Origin: an uncultured Clostridia bacterium | GTDB lineage: Bacteria > Bacillota > Clostridia > Oscillospirales > Ruminococcaceae | Length of the DNA stretch: 63,010 nucleotides | Direction: 5' to 3' | Assembly (NCBI GenBank): GCA_937906945.1 | Contig: CALCUE010000009.1 | Span: 1 to 63,010, forward strand | Shown: positions 50,890-59,102 of the stretch, in pieces | How the letters are laid out: every line of letters starts with the position of its first letter | How positions within the stretch are numbered: the stretch's first letter is position 1 | Position numbers and translations under genes: made by a program | Notes under the pieces: generated by a model | The model's database searches: none | Seen by the model: only the letters and a program-made list of their open reading frames with translations | What the model was told of the DNA's origin: nothing

Positions 50890-51015
50890 TCAAATCAGCC
50901 TCACAGAGCACCCTGTGAGGCTGTTCAATATCCGGTGCAACCATTTCCCTGAGGGATATGGTTTTCTTCCTTTGACCCACCGGGGGTTTATGCCGACACA
51001 CGGATCGTGTGCCGT
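50890..51015 (+). ncRNA. ssrS: Structured intergenic RNA, 6S RNA candidate
   Basis: The spacer between the CDP-alcohol gene and the tRNA-binding protein is densely structured. It has an 11-bp hairpin (50896-50906 with 50913-50923), a CCGGTG/CACCGG stem (50932-50937 with 50978-50983) enclosing AACCAT/ATGGTT around TTCCCTGAGGGAT, and a CACACG/CGTGTG hairpin (50997-51011). The CCCTGAGGGATATGG block resembles the 5' central-bubble block of E. coli 6S RNA, and the overall sequence looks like 6S RNAs of gut Clostridia as I remember them. Strand and identity are not proven; it could instead be a leader of the minus-strand CDP-alcohol gene. Confidence 0.42.
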
Positions 51016-51026
51016 TGACTTTTCGA

Positions 51027-51542
51027 TCAATAGAGCTTCGCACCGGCCGGAATGTGGTTATCGACCATCAGAAGGTGAAGCTTTTCTTCGTCGTTTTCCT
51101 TATGGATGGCGGAGAGGAGCATACCGCAGGATTCAATACCCATCATGGCTCTCGGAGGAAGGTTGGTGATGGCGATCAGCGTTTTACCAACCAGTTCTTC
51201 CGGCTCATAGAAAGCGTGAATGCCGCTCAAAATGGTTCTTTCGGTACCGGTACCGTCATCCAACGTAAATTTGAGGAGCTTTTTGGACTTCGAAACGGCT
51301 TCACAGGTCAAAACCTTTACAGCACGAAAATCGGATTTGGCGAAGGTGTCAAAATCGACGAAATCGGCAAACAGCGGCTCGATCTGGACGTCGGAGAAGT
51401 CGATCGGTTCCTCGGCAACAGAGGTGGTGTCTTCCGAAGCGGCTTTGCAAGCTTCCTGGGAAGGGCAGGTGTCGCAGGCACAGGAAAATTCCGCTTTCTT
51501 TTCTTCTTTCTTCTCGCCTTTGTCGGAGTCGATGGGTTTCAT
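51027..51542 (-). CDS. Stand-alone tRNA-binding domain protein (MetRS C-terminal type)
   Basis: About 171 residues from ATG 51542. Residues about 60-171 form the EMAP/Trbp111-like tRNA-binding domain of the methionyl-tRNA synthetase beta part (VDFDTFAKSDFRAVKVLTCE, NLPPRAMMGIESCGMLLSA). The N-terminal part has a cysteine cluster, CACDTCPSQEAC, not found in ordinary MetRS tails. The ATG lacks a clear ribosome site; a TTG at 51581 with AAGG upstream would add 13 residues. No synthetase domain lies in the window. It may assist tRNA handling or be a CsaA-like chaperone. Confidence 0.75.
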   Translation of the reverse strand: MKPIDSDKGEKKEEKKAEFSCACDTCPSQEACKAASEDTTSVAEEPIDFSDVQIEPLFADFVDFDTFAKSDFRAVKVLTCEAVSKSKKLLKFTLDDGTGTERTILSGIHAFYEPEELVGKTLIAITNLPPRAMMGIESCGMLLSAIHKENDEEKLHLLMVDNHIPAGAKLY

Positions 51543-51581
51543 GGTCGGGAAACAAAAAAAGCTTTCGTATTTTCGTCCCAA

Positions 51582-51767
51582 AACGCCTTAAACCTTACCA
51601 TTCCGTCATATCTCTTTTTTAGCATTTCCCATATTGAATTATAATTTACCATGATGTATCGGCTTAATGGAGACTAAATTGGAGACTTCGGCGAAAGGGT
51701 TTCATTGTTTTGAAAGCGAGAAGCTTTCTTTGCCGACAAATAATTATAGCACAGAAATCCCGAAATT
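51582..51767. other. Probable chromosome/element boundary region
   Basis: This 186-base AT-rich spacer lies between the last core-type gene and the first gene of the mobile region. No gene, promoter or terminator is convincing. The left attachment site of the element may be here or in 53160-53286; one end alone does not allow the core to be recognised. Confidence 0.35.
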
Positions 51768-53159
51768 TCAAGATGTACTGGCATTTTTGCGCTTCACGGA
51801 GAAGAACAAATTTCGACAAAAGCGTATGTCGTTCTCGTTCTCTGATGTGATATAAACATGATTCTTCCTGAAAAGGGCTTTGATTTGAGCTGCCATAGCA
51901 AATGGATCTTTGCTGTTTATCTCGCAGTATGTAATCCCGTTTTGATTGCATAGGCTTTTCTTTACCGCTTTAATCTTACGACTATGTTCAAAGCCATCGA
52001 CAACCAAATTAAAATAAGGTATAAAAGCATCTACAGGAAGTCCGATTGCATCCGTTGTTCTCAGAACCACATTCAGATTATTTTCTCTTGCATAGTACAT
52101 CGTCAGCAACTGAGGCAGCGATGCAATAAACTCTGACTCACACTCTTTGCAAGAACAGTCTCCAAGCGTTCTATCACAAATGGGAGCGTTCCAGCTATGC
52201 CCGAACTCGCATTTCCACCATGCACGGTTATACGCTGTTCGGAGTATCTTAGTCGGATCAATCTTATTCTTTGAGTAGTCCCACTCTTTCATCAACTCCG
52301 GCTCGGTCGATGCCAAATCATTATATCCTGTAATTGCACATCTATTTGAGCAGGAAGGACACTCTCCGCCATTCACTCTTGTTTTGATTTGTTGTTTCCA
52401 TTCGTATCCGCAGACATGACACTTCCACCATACGCTCTTTGTGGATTTATCATTTATCATATCGGGATGCAAATCGCCATTTCGTTCTGACCATTCAAAA
52501 GCCAAATCAGGATGTGTTGTTGCAAGATCGTTGAAACCTTTTAGAAGTTTAAGTCCGCTACAATAAGGACATTTACTTCCGGATGAGCGTGTAGAGATAA
52601 GCGTAAACCACTCGTGTCCTTCGCTACACTTCCACCAAACCTTTTTGTTTGCAAAAGCCGTAACTTGTGACGGCAGTAATGGAAGATTTCTTTCAGACCA
52701 TTCTTTTGCCACTTCGGGATATAACGTCTCCAAGTCGTTGAAGCCGGCAAGAACTTTATTATGTGAGCAATAAGGACAACCAGCACCCGCAACACGGTTT
52801 TTAATTACTGCCGACCATTCATGCCCGCACTTTCCTTTCCATATAACTTTCCTATGTGAACCCGGTCCCACCATTGTCGGAAGTAACGGGCTATTCTTTC
52901 GAGACCATTCTTTTGATAGTTCCGGTTCCAAAGTTTGAAGATCATTTATTCCGGGAACAATTCTTGCGTTAGAGCATATCGGACATCCCTCGCCATAGGA
53001 GCGAGCCTTCGCACTCGTCTGCCATTCGTGACCGCAAGAACCACGCCACCAATACAGCTTATTTGATCCAAACGGAACGCAGTCAGGTGTCAATGGGTAG
53101 TTCTTCTCAGACCACTCTTTGACAAGTTCCGGTCTCATGTTTGAAATACTGTTCTCCAT
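51768..53159 (-). CDS. Zinc-ribbon repeat protein with C-terminal nuclease-like domain
   Basis: A 463-residue protein made of five repeats of about 65-70 residues: PEL-x2-EWS-x2-N, then a W-x-C-x2-GHEW block, and a CP-x-CS pair. This is the probable zinc-ribbon (DUF4379) repeat. The last 110 residues (ESEFIASLPQLLTMYY, then PVDAFIPYFNLVVDGFEHSR, GITYCEINS) look like a Vsr/PD-(D/E)xK-type endonuclease fold, though the canonical E-x-K is not obvious. Such proteins are often found on mobile elements near integrases and may act in defence or DNA processing. It lies just beyond the integrase, on the same strand, and has its own start region. Confidence 0.75.
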   Translation of the reverse strand: MENSISNMRPELVKEWSEKNYPLTPDCVPFGSNKLYWWRGSCGHEWQTSAKARSYGEGCPICSNARIVPGINDLQTLEPELSKEWSRKNSPLLPTMVGPGSHRKVIWKGKCGHEWSAVIKNRVAGAGCPYCSHNKVLAGFNDLETLYPEVAKEWSERNLPLLPSQVTAFANKKVWWKCSEGHEWFTLISTRSSGSKCPYCSGLKLLKGFNDLATTHPDLAFEWSERNGDLHPDMINDKSTKSVWWKCHVCGYEWKQQIKTRVNGGECPSCSNRCAITGYNDLASTEPELMKEWDYSKNKIDPTKILRTAYNRAWWKCEFGHSWNAPICDRTLGDCSCKECESEFIASLPQLLTMYYARENNLNVVLRTTDAIGLPVDAFIPYFNLVVDGFEHSRKIKAVKKSLCNQNGITYCEINSKDPFAMAAQIKALFRKNHVYITSENENDIRFCRNLFFSVKRKNASTS

Positions 53160-53236
53160 ACTAAAAGCTCCTTGTCTTTTGCTTTGCTTTTAGTATATGT
53201 ATTTCGTACTGGTTTGAGAAATGTGCAAATTACGCG

Positions 53237-53274
53237 AAAGAAGCCACAAGGTACATTTCCTCGTGGCTTCTTAG
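53237..53274 (-). terminator. Terminator of the integrase gene
   Basis: Stem AGAAGCCAC (53239-53247) with GTGGCTTCT (53263-53271); T run on the reverse-strand side. Confidence 0.75.
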
Positions 53275-53286
53275 AGTTTAGGTAAG

Positions 53287-54591
53287 TCAGAATCCCATTT
53301 TTCTCATGGTTATCATATTCAGATCCTGCTGTGTTAGATCGTCAACATCCTCCGGTTTCGTAATATACTTGCTGTACGCAGCGATTTCCTTCTTCTTCAA
53401 ATCGTTCATGGCGTCCACATAGATATTCATTGTCGTAGATATATCGACATGCCCAAGAATATCCTGAATCACTTTCAAGTTGACACCGGCCTCGCAGATT
53501 CGTGTAGCGAATGTATGTCGGAGGACATGGCAACTGAAATCGGGTAAGAGTGTCGGTTCGCTTTCAAGGTCATTTTCAAGAAGCACCTGGTCATTACAGT
53601 CCCGCATGATTCTTTTCAATGCTTTATTTAATGTCCCTTGGTGCTGTACCTCACCGTTACGGTTTACGAAGATAAAATCTTCATATCCATCAATACGGGA
53701 CTTACTCACAATACCGTTTTCCTCTTGATACTTGCGTTCCATTTCAAACGCTTCCCGTACACCCTCAACAATCGGAATTTCTCTTTTACCGGCGTCCGTC
53801 TTAGGCGTATTGATGCTGTAATAGGTTCCGAGTTCATCCTGATGATTGTAATATACCAGCGTGTGATTGACGCTAATCATACCGTTCTCAAAGTCAACAT
53901 CTCTCCACCGCAAGCCTGTCAGCTCGCCGACACGCATACCAGTGTTCAGCATAATATAGAATACCGGATACCAGTGCTGATACTTCTCGGTTTCTCTGAT
54001 ATAGTTTATAAAGAGTTCCTGCTGAGCCATGGAGAGTGCTTTTCTTTTTTCTATCTCATGACCATGAGCGACTTTCAATTCTTTGAGCATCCTGTCGGTC
54101 GGATTCCCGCGAATGTAGTTATCATCCACCGCGACCTGAAACACTTGATGAAGCACATTATGGATATTGTCAATAGTCGATACTTTCAGATGTTTATCGT
54201 CAGCCAGAGTATTATAGAATCGCTTTACATCCGATTTTAAGACCTTAGTGACCTTCTTCTGCCCGAATGTCGGTTTGACGAACATCTCATACATGTAAAT
54301 ATAGTTCTTATATGTGCTGTCTTTTATGCCTCGTTTCAACTCTTTCCAGAGTTCGTAGCAGTCATTAACCGTCAGCCCTTTGACATCCGTTTTAATACCG
54401 TCATGTTTATCGGCAGCAAGTTCTTCTTCGATCTCACGGAGTTTATCAAGTGTAGGGGCGAATGTTGAATGGCGTTTCCCATCGGGAGTCGTCCAACGAT
54501 ATTCATATCCGTTTTTCTTTTCTGTTTCTCCGGTTCTAAGCCTTATATGATGGCTGTCAAACCGGACATTCTTTTTCACTGTTCTTGCCAT
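53287..54591 (-). CDS. int: Tyrosine site-specific integrase (Tn916-like)
   Basis: A 434-residue tyrosine recombinase. N-terminal arm-binding domain, SAM-like core-binding domain (CYELWKELKRGIKDSTYKNY), and catalytic domain with R (TGMRVGELTGLRW), K region, HVLRHTFATR (H-x-x-R), then LGHVDISTTMNIY with the nucleophilic Tyr. ATG at 54591 follows AAAGGAAC. The excisionase follows upstream on the same strand. It marks the element as integrative. Confidence 0.94.
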   Translation of the reverse strand: MARTVKKNVRFDSHHIRLRTGETEKKNGYEYRWTTPDGKRHSTFAPTLDKLREIEEELAADKHDGIKTDVKGLTVNDCYELWKELKRGIKDSTYKNYIYMYEMFVKPTFGQKKVTKVLKSDVKRFYNTLADDKHLKVSTIDNIHNVLHQVFQVAVDDNYIRGNPTDRMLKELKVAHGHEIEKRKALSMAQQELFINYIRETEKYQHWYPVFYIMLNTGMRVGELTGLRWRDVDFENGMISVNHTLVYYNHQDELGTYYSINTPKTDAGKREIPIVEGVREAFEMERKYQEENGIVSKSRIDGYEDFIFVNRNGEVQHQGTLNKALKRIMRDCNDQVLLENDLESEPTLLPDFSCHVLRHTFATRICEAGVNLKVIQDILGHVDISTTMNIYVDAMNDLKKKEIAAYSKYITKPEDVDDLTQQDLNMITMRKMGF

Positions 54592-54715
54592 GTTTATTGT
54601 TCCTTTCCTTATATGTTTTCCTGTATCCGACCGCCAATAGGATACAGGATTTCTTTTTTTATCTCCAATGTGCAAACGGGAGGAAACGCGGTCTTTTGCA
54701 CATTTGACAGAAGTA

Positions 54716-54922
54716 TCAGATCGAATATTCCTTCATAAGATATTCGAGCATCTTTTCTTTTTTAATAAGCTTTCTGCCGCCCACCCACAAAACTAATTCC
54801 TCTTTCTTATTGGAAAGGTCATTCATTTTGTTCTTTCCGATGCCGAAATACTTTGCCGCTTCGATTACGGTGAGCAATGGCTTGTCTTTTAGCTTAATGT
54901 CTTTGGTTTCATCAAATTCCAT
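54716..54922 (-). CDS. xis: Excisionase (Xis, Tn916 type)
   Basis: A 68-residue winged-helix DNA-binding protein: PLLTVIEAAKYFGIGKNKMN, then LVLWVGGRKLIKKEKMLEYL. Highly similar in layout to Tn916 Xis. ATG at 54922 uses GGGAGGTG; a GTG overlapping that site is rejected. It lies between the integrase and MazF genes. Confidence 0.9.
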   Translation of the reverse strand: MEFDETKDIKLKDKPLLTVIEAAKYFGIGKNKMNDLSNKKEELVLWVGGRKLIKKEKMLEYLMKEYSI

Positions 54923-54937
54923 ATTGCACACCTCCCA

Positions 54938-55291
54938 TCAATCCAAATCCAAAGAATGATGAAGCGCAGCGTTTACCAGCTTCATTTTGGATTTATCGAC
55001 CGTTGCCACATATTCAAGTAACCGGCAACGATCAATCGTTCTTATCTGTTCCAGCAAAGCCATCGACTTTCTTCCGTTTACATCTCCGAGGCACACATGG
55101 GTTGCCAGTGAGAGTTTTTTGTTTTTGGTAGTAAGCGGCGAGACAATAAGTGTCGGGCTGAATTTATTACCAAGATCATTCTGTATAACCAGAACGGGGC
55201 GTATTCCATTCTGTTCAGATCCGACATTTTCGCCGAGATCTGCGTAGAAGACGTCTCCTTTATGAATGTTCTCTATTGATTTTTGAATCAT
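54938..55291 (-). CDS. MazF/PemK-family toxin
   Basis: A 117-residue MazF-type mRNA interferase: KGDVFYADLGENVGSEQNGI, RPVLVIQNDLGN, and IRTIDRCRL containing the conserved catalytic-side residues. No MazE-like antitoxin is seen on either side; the adjacent genes are xis and the sigma-like factor. Orphan MazF proteins of this kind are common on clostridial conjugative elements. Confidence 0.88.
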   Translation of the reverse strand: MIQKSIENIHKGDVFYADLGENVGSEQNGIRPVLVIQNDLGNKFSPTLIVSPLTTKNKKLSLATHVCLGDVNGRKSMALLEQIRTIDRCRLLEYVATVDKSKMKLVNAALHHSLDLD

Positions 55292-55373
55292 TGTTTTAAC
55301 CTCCGAGTGTTTAGTCTTTCGATTCCCCTCAATCCCTTACAGCAACTTTTGAGGTCGAAAAACGACACACTTT

Positions 55374-55934
55374 TTAGAACTTTTTCAAAAAATCTTCTAC
55401 AAATGATTCAAAGCTCTCTTTCCATCTTTGAGCGGTGCGAATGGTAACACCGTATTTTTCGCTGATTATTGCGGTAGCGTTTCCTTTCTGTCCTTTAAGA
55501 TACAGATCAAGAAATACTACGCCGTAAGATTTCCAAGAGGTCAGTCTTTCGCGCAATGCTGCCATTTCGGATTTTTCCTCGGCTTCTTCTTCAACATTGC
55601 ATGAGGAATCAGCAATAATATCCTCATAAACCAAATCCGTTCCGGGTATCTCCTGAGATGTTGATACAAAGGCATACTGCTCACCAAGTTTTCTATTTCT
55701 TTCGCGCATAACATTTTGGGAATGCCACTTATCAAATTCGGGCTTCTCGACTTCGATATACATGCGATCAAGTTCTCCGCAGTCCTCAAAGCAATCACAG
55801 GTAAAGTACCGGCGTTCTTCTTGTGTAGCACCACGATTTGCTTTCATGATCTCGTCCCACTGCTTGGGAGTAGCAACAATGAGTTCTTTCTTTTCTGCCT
55901 TCGGGTCTTTGTAGATTAAGTATGTGTTTTTCAT
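55374..55934 (-). CDS. Sigma-70-like regulator of the mobile element
   Basis: A 186-residue protein. The N-terminal part (LIYKDPKAEKKELIV, with TCDCFEDCGELDR) is variable; the C-terminal part (YGVVFLDLYLKGQKGNATAI, SEKYGVTIRTAQRWKESFES) has a region-4-type HTH. Proteins like this are annotated as sigma factor-like regulators on Tn916-family elements. ATG at 55934 with AAAGGAATC. Function as a transcription regulator is inferred. Confidence 0.6.
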   Translation of the reverse strand: MKNTYLIYKDPKAEKKELIVATPKQWDEIMKANRGATQEERRYFTCDCFEDCGELDRMYIEVEKPEFDKWHSQNVMRERNRKLGEQYAFVSTSQEIPGTDLVYEDIIADSSCNVEEEAEEKSEMAALRERLTSWKSYGVVFLDLYLKGQKGNATAIISEKYGVTIRTAQRWKESFESFVEDFLKKF

Positions 55935-56000
55935 TTTGATTCCTTTCCCGCGCTGGCGAGAAGGAACCCTTAACACAGTACAAAGCAATTAAACGCGCAA

Positions 56001-56074
56001 AAAAGCACCGTCGAATCGAACCAAGATAAAAGGATATAATTATCCTTATCTCAATTCGGCTTCGTACGGTGCTT
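56001..56074 (-). terminator. Long imperfect hairpin, terminator on the reverse strand
   Basis: AAGCACCGT (56003-56011) and ACGGTGCTT (56066-56074) start a long imperfect inverted repeat that includes GATAA-AGGATA and its complement in the middle. On the reverse strand the stem ends GGTGCTT and is followed by TTTT. It terminates the ImmA/zinc-protein unit before the sigma-like gene. Confidence 0.65.
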
Positions 56075-56143
56075 GAGAGATTTTCAGCCCTTTCGGGTCC
56101 TGCTTCGCTTGCGCGATTAAAAGTCGTTTATTTTATTTAATTT

Positions 56144-56419
56144 TTATCTAAGTGGATTGTGCCGGCTACTGGCTTTTGTGCGGTATGTCCTACGCGGTCT
56201 TACTGTTCTGAATAGCGCAGTATCAATGACCTCGTTGAACTTACACTTACGGCACTTAACTCTTGTTATATGGTGGTCTCTGCCATATACGTCCATAAGG
56301 TAGAAACCGCATACCGGACACTTTATTTCTCGTTTGATAAGCTCTTCTGCGGCTAACTGAGAAAGCGCCAGCTTATTCAAGAGTTCGGGATCATACTGTC
56401 TTGCTGATTGAGCTTGCAT
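56144..56419 (-). CDS. Small zinc-ribbon protein
   Basis: A 91-residue protein with CPVCG and, 20 residues on, CRKCKF, a typical zinc ribbon, then a basic tail. Its start overlaps the immA stop by one base, so it is coupled. It resembles short Com-like ribbon proteins on clostridial elements. Function unknown. Confidence 0.65.
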   Translation of the reverse strand: MQAQSARQYDPELLNKLALSQLAAEELIKREIKCPVCGFYLMDVYGRDHHITRVKCRKCKFNEVIDTALFRTVRPRRTYRTKASSRHNPLR

Positions 56420-57147
56420 TATGCCAATTCACCTCCGGAACGAAAAGTAGATAAATACTCTTCAATCGGACGCTTATCAAACAAGTCAAGTTCTTTCAGC
56501 CTTGTTATTAGGGGCGAGTAATTCACACCCATTGCGTCAGCCATTCTCTGAACGATAATCTTCTGCTCCTGTGACATAACATAATCGTCATAGGCAATCA
56601 CCTTACTTCCTCCGTTGTATTGCTTCAGCAATCTCAACACGAGGAACTTTGGCATCAGAAGACACGCAGCAGCTCTATTTCCGAATGACTCATTGATTGA
56701 AAGCATTTCTCTGAGCATTTCCGGGGAATAAACCATTTCCGTGTCAAACTCACTGTGAAAAGCTGCATAGGCATCTGTTTGAGCCGGAATATGTTTGGAG
56801 AGGACAAAGTGTGCTCCCTCATGAGCAATCGTGAAACGCTTTCTTCCGATTTCAGTTTGTGTTTGCAGGTATTTTTCAAGAACAACGGTATTTTTAGGAA
56901 AGAGCACCTGCTTTTTCTCATTTCCTCGAACCACCCACAGTGGGCGAATACCGTCTGACAAGAACCCAATTCTTCCCGGATCAGGTTCAGCGAATGTCTC
57001 ATAGACGATAGGAATACCCAGATATTCCGTGACAAAGGCTTCAATGTCCACACAGTGCGCATTCGTATAATGTTTGCGCTTCATGAAGTCCTTTATCATG
57101 GCTTCACAGAGGTTTTCGATCTCGCTATAAGTAGTGAATTTTTTCAC
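56419..57147 (-). CDS. ImmA/IrrE-family metallopeptidase
   Basis: A 242-residue protein with the zinc motif HEGAHFVLS (HExxH) near residue 110 and a downstream Glu in EFDTEM. The ImmA family cleaves phage- or element-type repressors to induce transfer. A LexA-like repressor gene lies just upstream on the same strand, a plausible substrate, though that repressor can also self-cleave. Confidence 0.9.
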   Translation of the reverse strand: MKKFTTYSEIENLCEAMIKDFMKRKHYTNAHCVDIEAFVTEYLGIPIVYETFAEPDPGRIGFLSDGIRPLWVVRGNEKKQVLFPKNTVVLEKYLQTQTEIGRKRFTIAHEGAHFVLSKHIPAQTDAYAAFHSEFDTEMVYSPEMLREMLSINESFGNRAAACLLMPKFLVLRLLKQYNGGSKVIAYDDYVMSQEQKIIVQRMADAMGVNYSPLITRLKELDLFDKRPIEEYLSTFRSGGELA

Positions 57148-57162
57148 TGCTCACACCTCCTG

Positions 57163-57387
57163 TCAAGCCATCACATACCATGTGTGATTGACTCGGTAAA
57201 TATATTTTTCCGCACTACCGATTATTACCGTGTAGCGAATTCCTTCATACTCATTTGAAGAAGACATGCCATGATAAACCACCCGCGAAATTGCGAATCG
57301 CCGACCGTCACTCCAAATGACGGCTTTGGGTATTTGCTCACCGTCTCGGCGAACCTCAACTTCTACATCTACAGGGATCTTGTTCAA
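57163..57387 (-). CDS. Small hypothetical protein between lexA-like and immA genes
   Basis: 74 residues: VDVEVEVRRDGEQIPKAVIW, SDGRRFAISRVVYHG, and NEYEGIRYTVIIG. The pattern of a short beta-rich protein whose central part reads W-x-D-G-R-R-F-x-I resembles small DUF6504-like proteins found next to SOS genes. Ribosome site GGAAGGAG before the ATG. Function unknown. Confidence 0.65.
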   Translation of the reverse strand: MNKIPVDVEVEVRRDGEQIPKAVIWSDGRRFAISRVVYHGMSSSNEYEGIRYTVIIGSAEKYIYRVNHTWYVMA

Positions 57388-57406
57388 TTATGTCATGCTC
57401 CTTCCT

Positions 57407-58018
57407 TTACAAGCTCTTTATTACGTGCTTTGCGATACCCTGAACCATAAGTTCCTTAACCAATATGGTTTTGCCAGGGTAAACTTCCTCATTCATATAT
57501 TCAAGTATTACTCTGTGATTATCATCAAAGCCGCCGAATCTTTTCAGTGTGTTCTGATTCTGATCATCGAGGGCGACAACAATATCTCCGACTTCTGCGG
57601 TCGGCTGTTTCAAGATGACAACCAGATCTCCTTCAGAGATACCGGCATCTTCCATAGAATCACCTTTAGCGCGGAGGATATAAAAGTCTCCTTTTCCGAA
57701 AAGATTGGTCGGGAGATTAACATATTCCTCTACATACTCTTCTTCAGGTTGAGCTTCGCCGCAGGGGATGCTACCAACGATAGCAGCACGGGCAGTATTC
57801 ATGGTTCGGCGATTGAGTTCCTTAGTATCAATCGAGCTGCCGTCATATTCAAGAAGGCCGTCCTCGTTCATTTCAACAAGATAGCGATATATGGTTGACT
57901 TGTTTACTCCAAGTTCGTCACCGAGTTCTTTTAAGGAGGGAGTTCTGCCCACATTCCTTTTCCAGTCATTTACGGTATCGCATATCTTTGTTTTCAGTTC
58001 AGCACTTTTTGAACGCAT
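57407..58018 (-). CDS. LexA-like SOS-type repressor
   Basis: A 203-residue S24-family repressor. N-terminal winged HTH (ELGDELGVNKSTIYRYLVEM); C-terminal peptidase with the Ser in RAKGDSMEDAG and Lys in NTLKRFG. The self-cleavage site, Ala-Gly in LexA, reads IPCGEAQ here (Cys-Gly, as in some phage-type repressors). ATG at 58018 has GAGG upstream; an ATG six bases earlier also works. Upstream are a sigma-A promoter and a palindromic operator candidate. It probably controls the element's transfer module. Confidence 0.88.
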   Translation of the reverse strand: MRSKSAELKTKICDTVNDWKRNVGRTPSLKELGDELGVNKSTIYRYLVEMNEDGLLEYDGSSIDTKELNRRTMNTARAAIVGSIPCGEAQPEEEYVEEYVNLPTNLFGKGDFYILRAKGDSMEDAGISEGDLVVILKQPTAEVGDIVVALDDQNQNTLKRFGGFDDNHRVILEYMNEEVYPGKTILVKELMVQGIAKHVIKSL

Positions 58019-58044
58019 ACTCATTACCTCGCTTTGTTCTATCC

Positions 58045-58058
58045 GCAACGCTCGTTGC
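58045..58058. promoter_or_regulatory. Palindrome, candidate operator of the LexA-like repressor
   Basis: GCAACG-CT-CGTTGC just downstream of the -10, between promoter and start codon. Confidence 0.45.
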
Positions 58059-58065
58059 ATTTATT

Positions 58066-58093
58066 ATTATAGCCATTATCTTGAAAATTTCAA
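58066..58093 (-). promoter_or_regulatory. Promoter of the LexA-like gene
   Basis: Reverse strand TTGAAA (58088-58093), 16 bases, TATAAT (58066-58071). Confidence 0.6.
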
Positions 58094-58349
58094 TAGGTTT
58101 CAGACAAGTTATCCTCCGCTAACGGGTTAATGTCGGTTTTGAGCGACAAAAAGCCCGACTGGATTTCTCCAATCGGGCTAATAGTCACTTTTGATTAAGG
58201 GATCGAACTATTATTCAACCGCCAATTCGATTGACTCATCGAACTGAAATTTATTGCTTCTTTCTGTTCTTCTTTGCAATGTGTTTTGCAATGAAAATAT
58301 GATAATCGCAACGCAAAGGATTCTGGTTTCTATGCAAATGAGTTTAAGA
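58094..58349. other. Spacer between repressor and anti-sigma gene
   Basis: Holds the minus-strand terminator at 58146-58180 (AGCCCGACTGGA / TCCAATCGGGCT, one mismatch, followed on the reverse strand by TTTTT) and about 170 bases of AT-rich sequence with no recognisable feature. Confidence 0.6.
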
Positions 58350-59102
58350 TCATTTTATAATTGATGAAATAATCGCAACAAATTCTTCTTCCGTAACACC
58401 GTCTGCATTAATAAGGAATCCAACGCCTTTATACATAAACTCTGAATAGTAATAACCGTTTTCAGTAAGACCGATTAAGACATCAACGTTATTGATAACG
58501 GACTTTCCTTCTGTTCCCTTGAAGAAAAAATAATCCTTCAGCACATAACTGCCTTTATCTACTTCAACGTGAACATTTCTTGTGAAATCTTCATTGGAAT
58601 AATTAAGAATATCTGTACCCCAATATACTTCGCCGGTTCCACCGTTTCTTTTATAGATGCCGCTTCGCTGTTCCGGCCACGATTTAATATCTGCAGGAAC
58701 ATCGGGAATGTAATCTACTCCATAATATTCGATCATTTCCTCAGGGGACATTTCAATAAAATCGTCCCCAATAAGAGCGATATTCATCCTATCAGCCGAA
58801 ATGCCGTTGATAGTGTTAATGATAATCTTATTATTTGCTGCAGGATTGTCAGGAGATTCACCATTTTTGTCATCAAAGGTATCCTTAACACCGGGGTATA
58901 GGGCATCATCGATTGTCTGATCAGAAGGCGTAGTAGTAAACATACCACCCTGCCACATACCAAATCCGAACAGTGCCACAAGGCAGAAGCAACACAGTGA
59001 GGTTGCAACGCCCATCACTCTTTTTCTTTTCTTCTTTTGATCTGCAACGTAACGGTCTCTGCGTTCAAGCAGATCATTTGTCAATTCGTCATAATTCTTC
59101 AT
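58350..59102 (-). CDS. Membrane anti-sigma-like protein
   Basis: A 250-residue protein: cytoplasmic N-terminus (MKNYDELTNDLLERRDRYVA), one membrane helix (VATSLCCFCLVALFGFGMW) near residue 38-56, and an extracytoplasmic domain. It follows the ECF sigma gene and overlaps it by 14 bases, the arrangement of a cognate anti-sigma factor. The outer domain belongs to no family I can name; it might sense a surface signal. Confidence 0.75.
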   Translation of the reverse strand: MKNYDELTNDLLERRDRYVADQKKKRKRVMGVATSLCCFCLVALFGFGMWQGGMFTTTPSDQTIDDALYPGVKDTFDDKNGESPDNPAANNKIIINTINGISADRMNIALIGDDFIEMSPEEMIEYYGVDYIPDVPADIKSWPEQRSGIYKRNGGTGEVYWGTDILNYSNEDFTRNVHVEVDKGSYVLKDYFFFKGTEGKSVINNVDVLIGLTENGYYYSEFMYKGVGFLINADGVTEEEFVAIISSIIK

